A DNA stretch of 64,000 bases from Paeniglutamicibacter psychrophenolicus (lineage in GTDB: Bacteria; Actinomycetota; Actinomycetes; Actinomycetales; Micrococcaceae): positions 1 through 64,000 of the forward strand of contig NZ_JAUSSH010000011.1 of the NCBI RefSeq assembly GCF_030812255.1. The letters run 5' to 3'. This document shows, piece by piece, positions 1-7,945 of the stretch. The notes beneath the pieces were generated by a model. The model ran no database searches and was not told the DNA's origin. It saw only the letters and a program-made list of their open reading frames with translations. A program made the position numbers and the translations under genes. How positions within the stretch are numbered: the first letter of the stretch is position 1; each line of letters opens with the position of its first letter.

Positions 1-96
1 GGGCTCCCCCACGTCCTGTTGCCCCGGCACCTGGATCCCGAGCAGATCCCCCGCCGCAACGCCTACTGGCCGCAAAACCAAACCACCCTCTTCTAG
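1..96 (+). CDS. C-terminal end of an unidentified protein (partial)
   Basis: The first 31 codons form an open frame that runs in from the left edge and stops with TAG at 94-96. The residues are consistent with the real end of a protein, but too little is present to name a family. The last five residues are QTTLF, which loosely resemble the QL(S/D)LF sliding-clamp binding pentapeptide found at the C-terminus of some DNA repair and polymerase proteins. That resemblance is only suggestive. The next gene follows on the same strand. Confidence 0.6.
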   Translation, partial: GLPHVLLPRHLDPEQIPRRNAYWPQNQTTLF

Positions 97-201
97 GAAA
101 ATGCCGCCCCGCAAGGCAGCCCCGTGCCCTCGATTCGGTGCCGCAGGCCACATCATGACGGGAAATTTTCCCACCCGCAGGTTGTGCGACATGCTGGATG
201 C

Positions 202-885
202 ATGACCAAGCCAGCCCCACGTGAACTTGCCCAGCTGACCCCGCTCGCGCAGTTGAGGGCCGGACGGCTTCCGCTGCGCTTGGTCCAGCTCTTAGTGGGT
301 CTCACCTTCTTTGGTGTGGCGATGGCCGGATTCGTCCGTTCCGGGCTCGGGCTGGCCCCGTGGGACGTGCTCCACTACGGCGTCACCCTGCACACCGGGC
401 TCAGCCTGGGAACCGTGGTGATCATCTTCGGGTTCATCGTGCTGCTGCTCTGGATCCCCTTGCGGCAGATGCCGGGCCTGGGCACCATCGCCAATGTCAT
501 CTGGATTGGCATTGCTGCCGACATCGGGTTGGCGATCATTCCCGAGGCCCACGGCCTGCCCGCACAGCTGGCCATGTTCATCGGCGCACTGCTGGTGAAC
601 GGACTCGGCGGCGGGCTATACATCGGCAGCCAGCTTGGCCCGGGCCCGCGCGACGGATTGATGACGGGGCTGCATGCGCGCACCGGAATCAGCCTGCGCG
701 TGGCGCGCACCGGCGTCGAGGTCTTTGTGCTGGCCATTGGCTGGCTGCTGGGCGGCATCGTCGGTTTCGGAACCGTCCTGTACGCCGTGGCCATCGGACC
801 GGTCACCCAGCTTTTCCTGCGCTTCTGCATCATCGAGCTCCGCACGCAGGCGCCCGCCGCGGAAGTCCCCACGGCCTCCCCGTAG
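202..885 (+). CDS. YczE/YitT-like integral membrane protein
   Basis: A 227-residue polytopic membrane protein of the YczE/YyaS type. Hydrophobic segments are separated by short loops, and the family-like stretch GLGLAPWDVLHYG follows the first membrane segment. A second conserved glycine-rich loop (GSQLGPGPRDGL) lies in the middle. The frame is open further upstream to a GTG at 124, but the intervening 26 residues are polar and unlike the family, so the ATG at 202 is preferred. The substrate is unknown. In other bacteria such proteins often sit beside regulators of the GntR/MocR type, and here a DNA-binding protein follows 88 bp downstream. Confidence 0.75.
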   Translation: MTKPAPRELAQLTPLAQLRAGRLPLRLVQLLVGLTFFGVAMAGFVRSGLGLAPWDVLHYGVTLHTGLSLGTVVIIFGFIVLLLWIPLRQMPGLGTIANVIWIGIAADIGLAIIPEAHGLPAQLAMFIGALLVNGLGGGLYIGSQLGPGPRDGLMTGLHARTGISLRVARTGVEVFVLAIGWLLGGIVGFGTVLYAVAIGPVTQLFLRFCIIELRTQAPAAEVPTASP

Positions 886-960
886 CACCGGAACCGCAGG
901 CGGCCACCTCGGGGCCGCCTGGAAACCCGCGTTCATCCAGACGAAGGCCGGATTTCGCTG

Positions 961-966
961 CATAAT
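961..966 (+). promoter_or_regulatory. -10 box of a probable leaderless promoter
   Basis: CATAAT lies seven bases before the GTG at 974, the spacing expected when transcription starts at the first base of the start codon. No ribosome binding site is present in between, which fits leaderless translation, a common mode in actinobacteria. Confidence 0.45.
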
Positions 967-973
967 TGGGAAT

Positions 974-1588
974 GTGTATGTCGTAACCCTGAAACAACGC
1001 GATCGACGCGCCGACGGCGACCTCGGCGATGAAATGCTGCGCACCCTGTCGCACGTCCCGACGCTTGCGCCGTTCCAGCGCTCCGGCCCCGCGGTGCTGG
1101 TCGGGGTCCCCGATCGAGCCGAGGACGCGGTTGACGCGGTGCTGAGGGCGCTGCGCAGCCACCACTGGCTGGTCGGCCTCGGCGTGGGCAGCCTGTACGA
1201 ACCGGTGCCCCGCGAGGTGCAATACCTCCAGGGCGCCGCGCTGGGCTATGCGCACACGGCCTTGGAGCGCTCCGAACACACCGGGGAGCGGATACCGCTG
1301 TGTGTCGTGGGCCCCGATACAACCATCGCCGGCGAAGCCGAGGCGGTGCTGCGCCTGCTCGGGCAGATTGTCAGCACCCGCAGCGTGGCCGAATGGGCCG
1401 TGCTCGACCTGCTCACCCCTGGGGTTCGCGGTCAGCAAAAACATGTCGCCGCCGAACTGGGCATCAGCGCCCAAGCAGTTTCCAAGGCCGTGGTCCGCTC
1501 GGCATGGGTCGAGGAATGGGCTGCGCGGCCCGCGGCCGCCCGGTTGCTGCACTGGAGCGAATCCCCCGATGCCCCGGCCGGTCCCTAG
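974..1588 (+). CDS. SatD-like protein with C-terminal winged-helix domain
   Basis: A protein of 204 residues if started at the GTG at 974. The N-terminal half (MYVVTLKQRDRR, then a segment with GPAVLVGVPDRAEDAVDAVL) resembles SatD-type proteins of actinobacteria. The C-terminal part contains a helix-turn-helix with GQQKHVAAELGISAQAVSKA around residues 150-170, which resembles MarR/sigma-like DNA-binding helices. It is probably a DNA-binding regulator, with unknown effector and targets. The start was chosen because the upstream residues are the translated tail of the previous gene in another frame, and because a -10-like hexamer sits exactly one leaderless spacing upstream. Confidence 0.7.
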   Translation: MYVVTLKQRDRRADGDLGDEMLRTLSHVPTLAPFQRSGPAVLVGVPDRAEDAVDAVLRALRSHHWLVGLGVGSLYEPVPREVQYLQGAALGYAHTALERSEHTGERIPLCVVGPDTTIAGEAEAVLRLLGQIVSTRSVAEWAVLDLLTPGVRGQQKHVAAELGISAQAVSKAVVRSAWVEEWAARPAAARLLHWSESPDAPAGP

Positions 1589-1710
1589 TCCGCCAGGAAT
1601 CCCCGGTTTCCTAGTCAACCAGTGGTTCTGACCGTAGTATCGGCGATATTGATGACCCGTACTCCGGGGACCGGTGACACGGCCCCGCATGATCGCAGGA
1701 GGAGCAAACG

Positions 1711-2127
1711 ATGGTTCCGGAAATTAATTGGATCGCCGTAATTGTGGCCACGATTTCGACCATGGTGGTCGGCAGCATCTGGTATACCCCGAAGGTGTTC
1801 GGCAACTATTGGATGCGCGTGGCCAAGGTGACCCCTGGCAGCGGCAAGAGCGCGGTCGTCCCGATCCTGGTGACCCTCGTCGTCAGCTTCATCAGCGCAT
1901 GGGTCCTGGCCGGCGCAACGTACCTGTCCTTTGACTTCTATGGCGGATCCTACCTCACCAATGCGTTGCTGACCGCACTGATCCTGTGGGGCGGGTTCAC
2001 CGCGGCACGCTTCATCACCCACGATGCCTTCGAGGGCCGGCCCGTGGGGCTCACCGCGTTGAACTGCCTCCACGAGCTGGTGACATTCCTGGTGATGGGT
2101 GTGGTGATCGGGCTCTTCGCCATCTGA
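1711..2127 (+). CDS. DUF1761 family membrane protein
   Basis: A 138-residue membrane protein with four hydrophobic segments. It opens with the DUF1761 signature: an N-terminal helix followed by GSIWYTPKVFGNYWM. A strong ribosome binding site (AGGAGGAG) lies about seven bases before the ATG. The function of the family is not established. It stands between the SatD-like gene and a convergent lipoprotein gene that ends only 24 bp away. Confidence 0.85.
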   Translation: MVPEINWIAVIVATISTMVVGSIWYTPKVFGNYWMRVAKVTPGSGKSAVVPILVTLVVSFISAWVLAGATYLSFDFYGGSYLTNALLTALILWGGFTAARFITHDAFEGRPVGLTALNCLHELVTFLVMGVVIGLFAI

Positions 2128-2151
2128 GATCGGCAGAGCCGGAAGGCAACG

Positions 2152-2583
2152 CTACTTCGTCGCGGACGGGGACGGCAGCGGGTCCTGCTCGAACTCGAGC
2201 CACCCGATCGTGTACTTCCCGCCGCGCTCGAACACGTCGAAGCGTTCCCCCTCCGGGTGGCTGGGCGTGCTCAGGGTCAGTTCGGACCACTGCCCCATGG
2301 TCGAATCCGGAACGGGTGTCACCGTGAAATCGGCCGCGACCCCCAGGTCCTTCAGCTGCGCCGACAGGCGATCGAATTGCTCCCCGACGGTGTCGGTCCC
2401 GCCCGTGGTGGTCACCCGGCAGACCTCGACCTGGTCCCCGGCCAGCGTCGAGGCCACCAGATGGTCCATGGCTTCCTCGATGCTCGGCTCCCCGGTGTTG
2501 CAGATGACGTCCGGGGAGGTGCACCCGGCCAGCAGTGCCGCGGCACCGAGCAGGGACAGGGCGAGGATTCCGGCGCGTTTCAT
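2152..2583 (-). CDS. Small secreted lipoprotein
   Basis: A 143-residue protein with a typical lipoprotein signal: MKRAG, a hydrophobic core, then the lipobox LLAGC that would be cleaved before the cysteine and lipid-anchored at the outer face of the membrane. The mature part is soluble and has no motif I can assign. An in-frame ATG four codons upstream (2595) is an alternative start. Reading farther upstream gives an arginine-rich tract unlike a signal peptide, so it was rejected. Confidence 0.75.
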   Translation of the reverse strand: MKRAGILALSLLGAAALLAGCTSPDVICNTGEPSIEEAMDHLVASTLAGDQVEVCRVTTTGGTDTVGEQFDRLSAQLKDLGVAADFTVTPVPDSTMGQWSELTLSTPSHPEGERFDVFERGGKYTIGWLEFEQDPLPSPSATK

Positions 2584-2984
2584 GGGTTTAAGCATAGCCA
2601 GTCGAATCGTCCGGGGCGGTCGGCGCCGTTTGTGCCGCGCGACGGGCGGGCATCCCGAGCGCACGAGAAGCGCGCCGGGCCGCCGAACGCAATGCCCGGG
2701 ACCCGCTCGGCAACAACACCGATTGGATAAAATATCTGCGGCTTCTTTCCCCAAAGAATTCCGCCTGCACCAAGGGGTCCTGGCGATTCGCGGTCGGCAA
2801 CCTGGCATTTCCTGCAGGAGGCCGGCGCGTCCACTGCATTGGTGCCATCGGCGGGGCATCCGGGTCGTGTTCCGCCGGCTCCGGCAGCTGCGGTGCCGTT
2901 AACGCGGCGAATCGCCGCTCGCAGGCGGGGAAGACTCCCCGGTGTGGGCGACGATCCGTCGGTGCAGCTGTTGGCCGGGCGTGC
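2584..2984. other. Noncoding gap between lipoprotein and HAD genes
   Basis: Four hundred bases without a convincing gene. Short frames on both strands have arginine/proline-rich, family-free translations. A small perfect hairpin (GCGGCG/CGCCGC, 2904-2918) lies downstream of the HAD gene and may weakly terminate it. An AT-rich patch at about 2725-2745 (TAAAAT on +, TATTTTAT on -) could be a promoter core for the lipoprotein gene. Confidence 0.4.
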
Positions 2985-3839
2985 TCAGGCGCGGAGAGCC
3001 TCGCCCAGGATCTCCTGCAGGACGGCGGCCAGCCCGTCGTCGTCCACATCCGCGGCAATCTCGTCTGCCACGGCCTTGACCTCGTCCGGGGCCTGGCCCA
3101 TGGCCACGCCGCGGCCGGCCCAGGCGAGCATCTCGATGTCGTTGCGGCCATCGCCCACGGCAATGGTTGCCCCGATGTCGAACCCGTGCTTCTCGCGCAG
3201 CACCTCAAGGCCGCTGGCCTTGGTGACGCCCTCGGCGGCGATGTCCAGCCAGGCTGTCCACCCCACGGAGTAGGTGACACCGGACAGGCCCATGGTGCCG
3301 ACTGCCTCGCCGAATTCCTCGGCGGTCGAGTCGGTGGAGAAGACCACCAGGCGCACCGCGGTGGCCGCGAGCATCTCATCGAGCGACACCGGGGTGGCGA
3401 CAACGCCGAAGCTGGCATCCTGGAAGCGTTCGGTGGAAAGGAATCGCCCCGCATCGTCTTCCAGCGCGTACTTGGCGGTGGGCATCGCCTTGACCAGCGC
3501 GCGCAGGGCGGGGGCCGGGTCGAAGGTCTTGCGTTCGACGACCTCGTAGCCGTCCTCCAGGGACAAATCGATGCGGGCGGTCACCCCGCCGTTGCAGCAC
3601 ACCGCGTAGCCGCTTTCGATGCCGAGCATCTGGATGACCGGCAGGGTCGCCCCGAGCGAACGGCCGGTGGAAATAACGACCTCGTGGCCCGCCGCGACGA
3701 TGGCGCGCGCCGCGTCCTTGACCGCTTGGCTCATTTTTCCGTCGTGGTTGACCAGGGTGCCGTCGACGTCAAGGCAGATCATGTAGGTTTCGGTTGCTTC
3801 TGACCGGTCTTCGATGCCGGTTCTTGTCATAACTGTCAT
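2985..3839 (-). CDS. Cof-type HAD-superfamily phosphatase
   Basis: A 284-residue HAD hydrolase of the Cof/type IIB group, which dephosphorylates sugar phosphates or nucleotide-like substrates in the cytosol. Motif I is DVDGTLV near residue 25, motif II is STGRS, and motif IV is GDGRNDIEML toward the end, with a cap domain between motifs II and III. Three in-frame ATGs (3839, 3830, 3782) are possible; the first was kept, but the conserved region begins only at the third. The substrate cannot be predicted. serS lies upstream on the same strand but is separated by a terminator. Confidence 0.85.
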   Translation of the reverse strand: MTVMTRTGIEDRSEATETYMICLDVDGTLVNHDGKMSQAVKDAARAIVAAGHEVVISTGRSLGATLPVIQMLGIESGYAVCCNGGVTARIDLSLEDGYEVVERKTFDPAPALRALVKAMPTAKYALEDDAGRFLSTERFQDASFGVVATPVSLDEMLAATAVRLVVFSTDSTAEEFGEAVGTMGLSGVTYSVGWTAWLDIAAEGVTKASGLEVLREKHGFDIGATIAVGDGRNDIEMLAWAGRGVAMGQAPDEVKAVADEIAADVDDDGLAAVLQEILGEALRA

Positions 3840-3959
3840 TCATCCAGTGAAGCATCAAATTCCGGTTCCCGACATGAGCCAACCCACAATGTGTCCTGAA
3901 CGATGGGTGAACCTCTCCCGAACCCGCGGTGTCTCCGGGGCGGGAACGCGCACCAAACG

Positions 3960-3997
3960 CCGAAGGGGGATGCGGCATCGGCCGCATCCCCCTTCGG
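3960..3997 (-). terminator. Rho-independent-type terminator after serS
   Basis: A perfect 16-bp stem (CCGAAGGGGGATGCGG and its complement) with a six-base loop lies 29 bases past the serS stop codon. On the minus strand it is followed by GCGTTTGG, so the T-run is short. Confidence 0.8.
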
Positions 3998-4025
3998 GTT
4001 CCTCCGGCGCACGTGGCGCGGTTTC

Positions 4026-5312
4026 CTACAGGAGGGGAAGCACTTCCAGGCCACCCAGGTACGGGCGCAGCGCAACCGGCACGTTCACGGTGCCGTCGGC
4101 GTTCTGGTGGTGCTCCAGGATCGCGACGATCCAGCGGGTGGTCGCCAGGGTGCCGTTGAGCGTTGCCACCGAGCGGGTCTTGCCCGGCTTGCCATCGGCG
4201 CCGGTTTCGCGTTCGCGGATGTTCAGGCGGCGGGCCTGGAAGGTGGTGCAGTTGGAGGTGGAAGTCAGCTCGCGGTACGCGTCCTGGGTCGGGACCCAGG
4301 CCTCGCAGTCGAACTTGCGCGCCGCGCTCATGCCCAGGTCCCCGGCCGCGGTGTCGATGACGCGGTAGGGCAGCTCGACCTTGGCGAGCATTTCCTCTTC
4401 CAGGGCCAGGAGCTTGGCGTGTTCGGCCTCGGATTCCTCCGGGGAGCAGTAGACGAACATCTCGAGCTTGTTGAACTGGTGCACGCGGATGATGCCGCGG
4501 GTGTCCTTGCCCGCGGAACCGGCCTCGCGGCGGTAGCAGGAGGACCAGCCGGCGTAGCGGGTCGGTCCGGCCGACAGGTCAAGGATCTCGTTGGCGTGGT
4601 AACCGGCCAGGGCCACCTCGGAGGTGCCCACCAGGTACAGGTCGTCGCGCTCGAGCTTGTAGATCTCGTCATCGTGCTCGACGTCGAAACCGGTGCCCTG
4701 CATGGTCTCGGGGCGGACCAGGGTCGGGGTGATCATCGGGATGAAGTCTTTTTGCAGGGCCAGGTCCAGGGCCATGTTCATGAGCGCGATTTCCAGGCGT
4801 GCGCCGACGCCCTTGAGGAAGTAGAAGCGCGAGCCCGAAACCTTGGCGCCGCGTTCCATGTCGATCGCACCGAGCAATTCGCCGAGCTCGAGGTGGTCGC
4901 GCGGTTCGAAGCCCTCGGCGGCGAAATCACGCGGGGTGCCCACGTGCTTGACGACGGTGAAGTCGTCCTCGCCGCCGGATGGCACGCCATCCATGATCAG
5001 GTTGGGGATGGAGCGCTGCAGCGCGCTGTAGGCCGCGGCTGCCTCGTCGGAGGCCGCCTGGGCGGCCTTCACGTTCTGCGAGAGCTCCTTGACCTCGGCG
5101 AGCAGGGCTTGCTTTTCCTCGCCCTTGGCCGCTCCGACCCTCTTGCTGAAGGCATTCTGTTGGGCACGCAGCGCCTCAAAGGATGCAATCGACTCGCGGC
5201 GCGCCGAATCGGCGGCCAAAATCGCATCAATCAGGGACTCATCCGCCCCGCGGGCGCGCTGCGAAGCGCGGAAGGTATCTGGATTTTCACTGAGTAGTTT
5301 TACGTCGATCAC
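4026..5312 (-). CDS. serS: Serine--tRNA ligase
   Basis: A cytosolic class II aminoacyl-tRNA synthetase of 428 residues, the usual length. It charges tRNA-Ser, and also tRNA-Sec where present, using ATP. The N-terminal part is a long antiparallel coiled-coil arm (about residues 30-110) that binds the tRNA long variable arm. The catalytic core shows class II motif 2 ([15 protein letters not shown]) and motif 3 with [20 protein letters not shown] near the C-terminus. The start is the GTG at 5312, giving [11 protein letters not shown], the typical SerRS N-terminus. It is divergent from the lipid kinase gene, with only 38 bp between the two starts. Confidence 0.97.
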   Translation of the reverse strand: MIDVKLLSENPDTFRASQRARGADESLIDAILAADSARRESIASFEALRAQQNAFSKRVGAAKGEEKQALLAEVKELSQNVKAAQAASDEAAAAYSALQRSIPNLIMDGVPSGGEDDFTVVKHVGTPRDFAAEGFEPRDHLELGELLGAIDMERGAKVSGSRFYFLKGVGARLEIALMNMALDLALQKDFIPMITPTLVRPETMQGTGFDVEHDDEIYKLERDDLYLVGTSEVALAGYHANEILDLSAGPTRYAGWSSCYRREAGSAGKDTRGIIRVHQFNKLEMFVYCSPEESEAEHAKLLALEEEMLAKVELPYRVIDTAAGDLGMSAARKFDCEAWVPTQDAYRELTSTSNCTTFQARRLNIRERETGADGKPGKTRSVATLNGTLATTRWIVAILEHHQNADGTVNVPVALRPYLGGLEVLPLL

Positions 5313-5350
5313 GCCCTAAGCCTAGCAATGCCCGTTAGTCTGGGGAGACT

Positions 5351-6394
5351 ATGCAACGCAATCGACTCTTTGCCCTGATCAGCGCCGGTGCCGCGGGCAC
5401 GGCCGCAACGATTAGCTGGCTCTCCGTGCGCCGGCTTGTTGACCGCAACCGGCCGGCCTCCCTGGCGCCCGTCGTTGGTGTCGCCACCTCCGCGCGCAAG
5501 GTCGCGCTGGTGGTGAATCCTTCCAAGTCAGGCACCGATGAAGCAATTTCCGCCGTTCAGCACGTGTGTGCCGAGGCGGGCCTGGTGGAACCGTTGGTGC
5601 TGGAGTCCACCGTGGAGGATCCGGGCCAGGGGGCCGCACGCCAGGCGCTGGAGGCCGGATGCGATGTGGTCATCGCCGCGGGCGGGGACGGAACGGTCCG
5701 CGCCGTGGCGGAGGTCCTGCGGGACACCGAGGCAACCCTCGGGCTGATCCCGCTGGGCACCGGGAACCTGCTGGCCCGCAATGTCGAGGTGCCCCTCGAG
5801 GACGTCGGCACCGCCGCCTTCGGTGCCGTCCGCGGCCCGGTGCGCACCATCGACACCGGCTCTGTCACCCTGAACCACGTTGACGGGAGCAGCAGCGAAC
5901 ACGCGTTCCTGGTGATCGCCGGGATCGGCACGGATGCCGACGTCATGGACGACACCAACGAGGAGCTCAAGGCCAAAGTCGGCTGGCTGGCGTACTCGGA
6001 GGCCGGTTTCCGGCACCTGCCGGGCAAGCGCAAGAAGATCTCGATCGCGCTGGACGGCGGAAGTGAACAGACCCGTAGCGTGCGCTCGGTGCTCTTCGCC
6101 AACTGCGGGAAGCTGCAGGGCCTGGACCTGGTTCCGGAGGCCAAGATCGACGACGGCGTGCTGGACGTGGTGGTGCTCAGCCCGCGCAGCGCCGCCGGCT
6201 GGGGCTGGATCTTCCTCAAGACGGCCTTCAGGGCACGCGGAGCCATCCCGGTGATGGGCTTCTACCCCAGTGCCTCTTTGCAGTTGAGGTGCCACGAACC
6301 CATGAACACGCAGATCGACGGTGACGGCACCGGGCTCGTGAACGGATTGAGCGTTTCGGTGAAGCCCGCGTCGCTGAAGATCCGGCTGGCCTGA
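5351..6394 (+). CDS. Diacylglycerol/sphingosine-type lipid kinase family protein
   Basis: A 347-residue kinase with the DAGK catalytic fold. The glycine-rich nucleotide motif AAGGDGTVRAVAEVL is near residue 110 and is followed by LGTGNLLARN. NPSKSG near residue 56 is the usual first strand-loop of the family. The first 20 residues include a hydrophobic stretch that may anchor the protein to the membrane. It probably phosphorylates diacylglycerol or a related lipid, as in actinobacterial phospholipid recycling or phosphatidylinositol mannoside synthesis. TAGTCT (5336-5341) is a possible -10 box, and the 14 bases AGTCTGGGGAGACT form a small inverted repeat that includes the ribosome binding site. 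Confidence 0.85.
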   Translation: MQRNRLFALISAGAAGTAATISWLSVRRLVDRNRPASLAPVVGVATSARKVALVVNPSKSGTDEAISAVQHVCAEAGLVEPLVLESTVEDPGQGAARQALEAGCDVVIAAGGDGTVRAVAEVLRDTEATLGLIPLGTGNLLARNVEVPLEDVGTAAFGAVRGPVRTIDTGSVTLNHVDGSSSEHAFLVIAGIGTDADVMDDTNEELKAKVGWLAYSEAGFRHLPGKRKKISIALDGGSEQTRSVRSVLFANCGKLQGLDLVPEAKIDDGVLDVVVLSPRSAAGWGWIFLKTAFRARGAIPVMGFYPSASLQLRCHEPMNTQIDGDGTGLVNGLSVSVKPASLKIRLA

Positions 6395-6443
6395 CACCGC
6401 CGGAGATCTGGTCTCGCGGCGGTGCCCGGCCCGGTTCCCGCCG

Positions 6444-7373
6444 CTATTTTGCCAGGCGCGACTTGAGCCCGGAAACCCACTGCTGCGCCTTGGAGAACGC
6501 GTCGTCGGAGTTGTGCGCATCCACGGAAGAGGACAGGCCCTGGGCCGCCGGGTAGGACCCCAGGAAGCGCAGGTCGGGACAGACCCGGTGCAGGCCGGTC
6601 AGTGCGTCCGCCACGCGCTGCTGGGCCAGGTGCCCGTCGACGTCCACGGAGAAGAAGTACTTTCCCATTCCCTCGCCGGTGGGACGCGACTCGATGCGGC
6701 TGAGGTTCACCCCGCGCACCACGAACTGTTCCAGGATGTCCATCAGGGCGCCCGGGCGGTCCTCTGCCAGCGGCAGGATGACGGTGCTCTTGTCCACGCC
6801 GGTCGGTGCCGGGATCGGGCCCGGGCGGGCCACCAGCACGAAACGGGTGACGGCGCCGGCGTTGTCCTCGATGCCGGTGCGCAGGATCTTCAGCCCGCGT
6901 TCCTCGGCGACCAGCGGCGAGCAGATCGCCGCGTCGTGGGTGGTCTCGTCGTCCAGCAACCCCAGGGCGCCGGCGGCGGTCGAGGATGCCGGGACGAATT
7001 CCGCTTGCGGAATGTTTGATTCGGCCCAATTGCGGCATTGCGCCCAGGCGTGCCCGTGGGTGGACACGGAGCGGATCTGCTCGATGGAATCGATGTTCTG
7101 GCGCACGGCCAGCACAAAGGTGATGGTCACCAGGGCCTCGCGCATGATTTGCAGGGCCTCGCCGGTGGCGATGGCATCGAGCGTGGTGGTGACCCCGCCC
7201 TCGACCGAATTCTCGATCGGGACCATCGCCGCTTCGGCTTCCCCGGTACGGACCATCTCCAGGGCGGCATTCACGTTCGCTGCCGGGATGCGCTTGGAAT
7301 CCCTCGCGTCGGGAACCTGCAGCAGGGCGGCCTCGGTGAAGGTCCCCGCGGGACCCAAATAGGTATAGATCAT
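6444..7373 (-). CDS. pheA: Prephenate dehydratase
   Basis: A monofunctional prephenate dehydratase of 309 residues. It converts prephenate to phenylpyruvate in phenylalanine synthesis. The N-terminal catalytic domain begins MIYTYLGPAGTFTEAAL and contains the TRF catalytic motif in NAGAVTRFVLV. A C-terminal ACT domain with the ESRPTGEGMGKY segment (phenylalanine-sensing ESRP motif) implies feedback inhibition by phenylalanine. The ATG overlaps the rhodanese stop by four bases (ATGA), indicating translational coupling. The DAGK-family gene ends convergently 50 bp away. Confidence 0.95.
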   Translation of the reverse strand: MIYTYLGPAGTFTEAALLQVPDARDSKRIPAANVNAALEMVRTGEAEAAMVPIENSVEGGVTTTLDAIATGEALQIMREALVTITFVLAVRQNIDSIEQIRSVSTHGHAWAQCRNWAESNIPQAEFVPASSTAAGALGLLDDETTHDAAICSPLVAEERGLKILRTGIEDNAGAVTRFVLVARPGPIPAPTGVDKSTVILPLAEDRPGALMDILEQFVVRGVNLSRIESRPTGEGMGKYFFSVDVDGHLAQQRVADALTGLHRVCPDLRFLGSYPAAQGLSSSVDAHNSDDAFSKAQQWVSGLKSRLAK

Positions 7374-7696
7374 CGGACGTTGGGCTCCTGGCCGTTTTCG
7401 CTCTTGAGTGCCAACCCGGCTTCCAGCCAGGCCCCGGACCCGCCCGCGATGTTGAACGCGGTGTAGCCCAGCGAGACCAGCCACGCGGCGGCCTGCGCCG
7501 AGCGTCCGCCGGTGCGGCAAATGATGTAGGTGTCTTCGTCCGGGTCGAGTTCCTCGTAGCGGACCGGAAGCTCGCCCAGCGGAATGTGGATGGCCCCGGC
7601 GGCGTGCCCCTCGGACCATTCGTACTCTTCGCGAACATCCAGGATCAGTGCGCCGGCAGGCACCTGGTCTACCGAAACCGTTTCAAAATCACTCAT
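7370..7696 (-). CDS. Rhodanese-domain protein
   Basis: A single rhodanese domain of 108 residues, resembling GlpE-type sulfurtransferases. The active-site loop is CRTGGRS, with the persulfide-forming cysteine, and DVREEYEWSEGHAAGAIHIP is the CH2A/entry motif. It may carry sulfane sulfur or act in thiol chemistry; no partner is evident. It is the first gene of a two-gene unit with pheA. The start at 7696 gives MSDFETV. A GGAGAG ribosome site lies just upstream. Confidence 0.88.
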   Translation of the reverse strand: MSDFETVSVDQVPAGALILDVREEYEWSEGHAAGAIHIPLGELPVRYEELDPDEDTYIICRTGGRSAQAAAWLVSLGYTAFNIAGGSGAWLEAGLALKSENGQEPNVR

Positions 7697-7850
7697 GGCT
7701 CTCCTTTGGCTCGCCGGATTCCCTGTTGGCATCCAGCCTAGCGCCCGGGGGTGTTCGGCCACCGCCTCGGTGAAGCGGATGTTGCGCCCCCGGGCGGGAC
7801 GTTTCACCGGGGCAAACGGGCACAACGGGACCGCAACACCGAACCCGTAC

Positions 7851-7856
7851 TAGTCT
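7851..7856 (+). promoter_or_regulatory. Possible -10 box upstream of the amidase
   Basis: TAGTCT fits the TANNNT pattern, and the same hexamer occurs at candidate promoters at 5336 and 52341. It would give a leader of about 85 bases. No clear -35 box was seen. Confidence 0.3.
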
Positions 7857-7945
7857 CAAGTCAGGCCCAAGCCCGCTTCCCCCCCCACTGGCAATGCCCA
7901 GTGGCGGGCGCCACCGATGGCCACATGCTTGCAAAGGAGTCCATG

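Noticed and set aside
2584-2984. Possible small genes in the gap after the lipoprotein
   Set aside because: All frames give Arg/Pro-rich translations without a ribosome site or family likeness.
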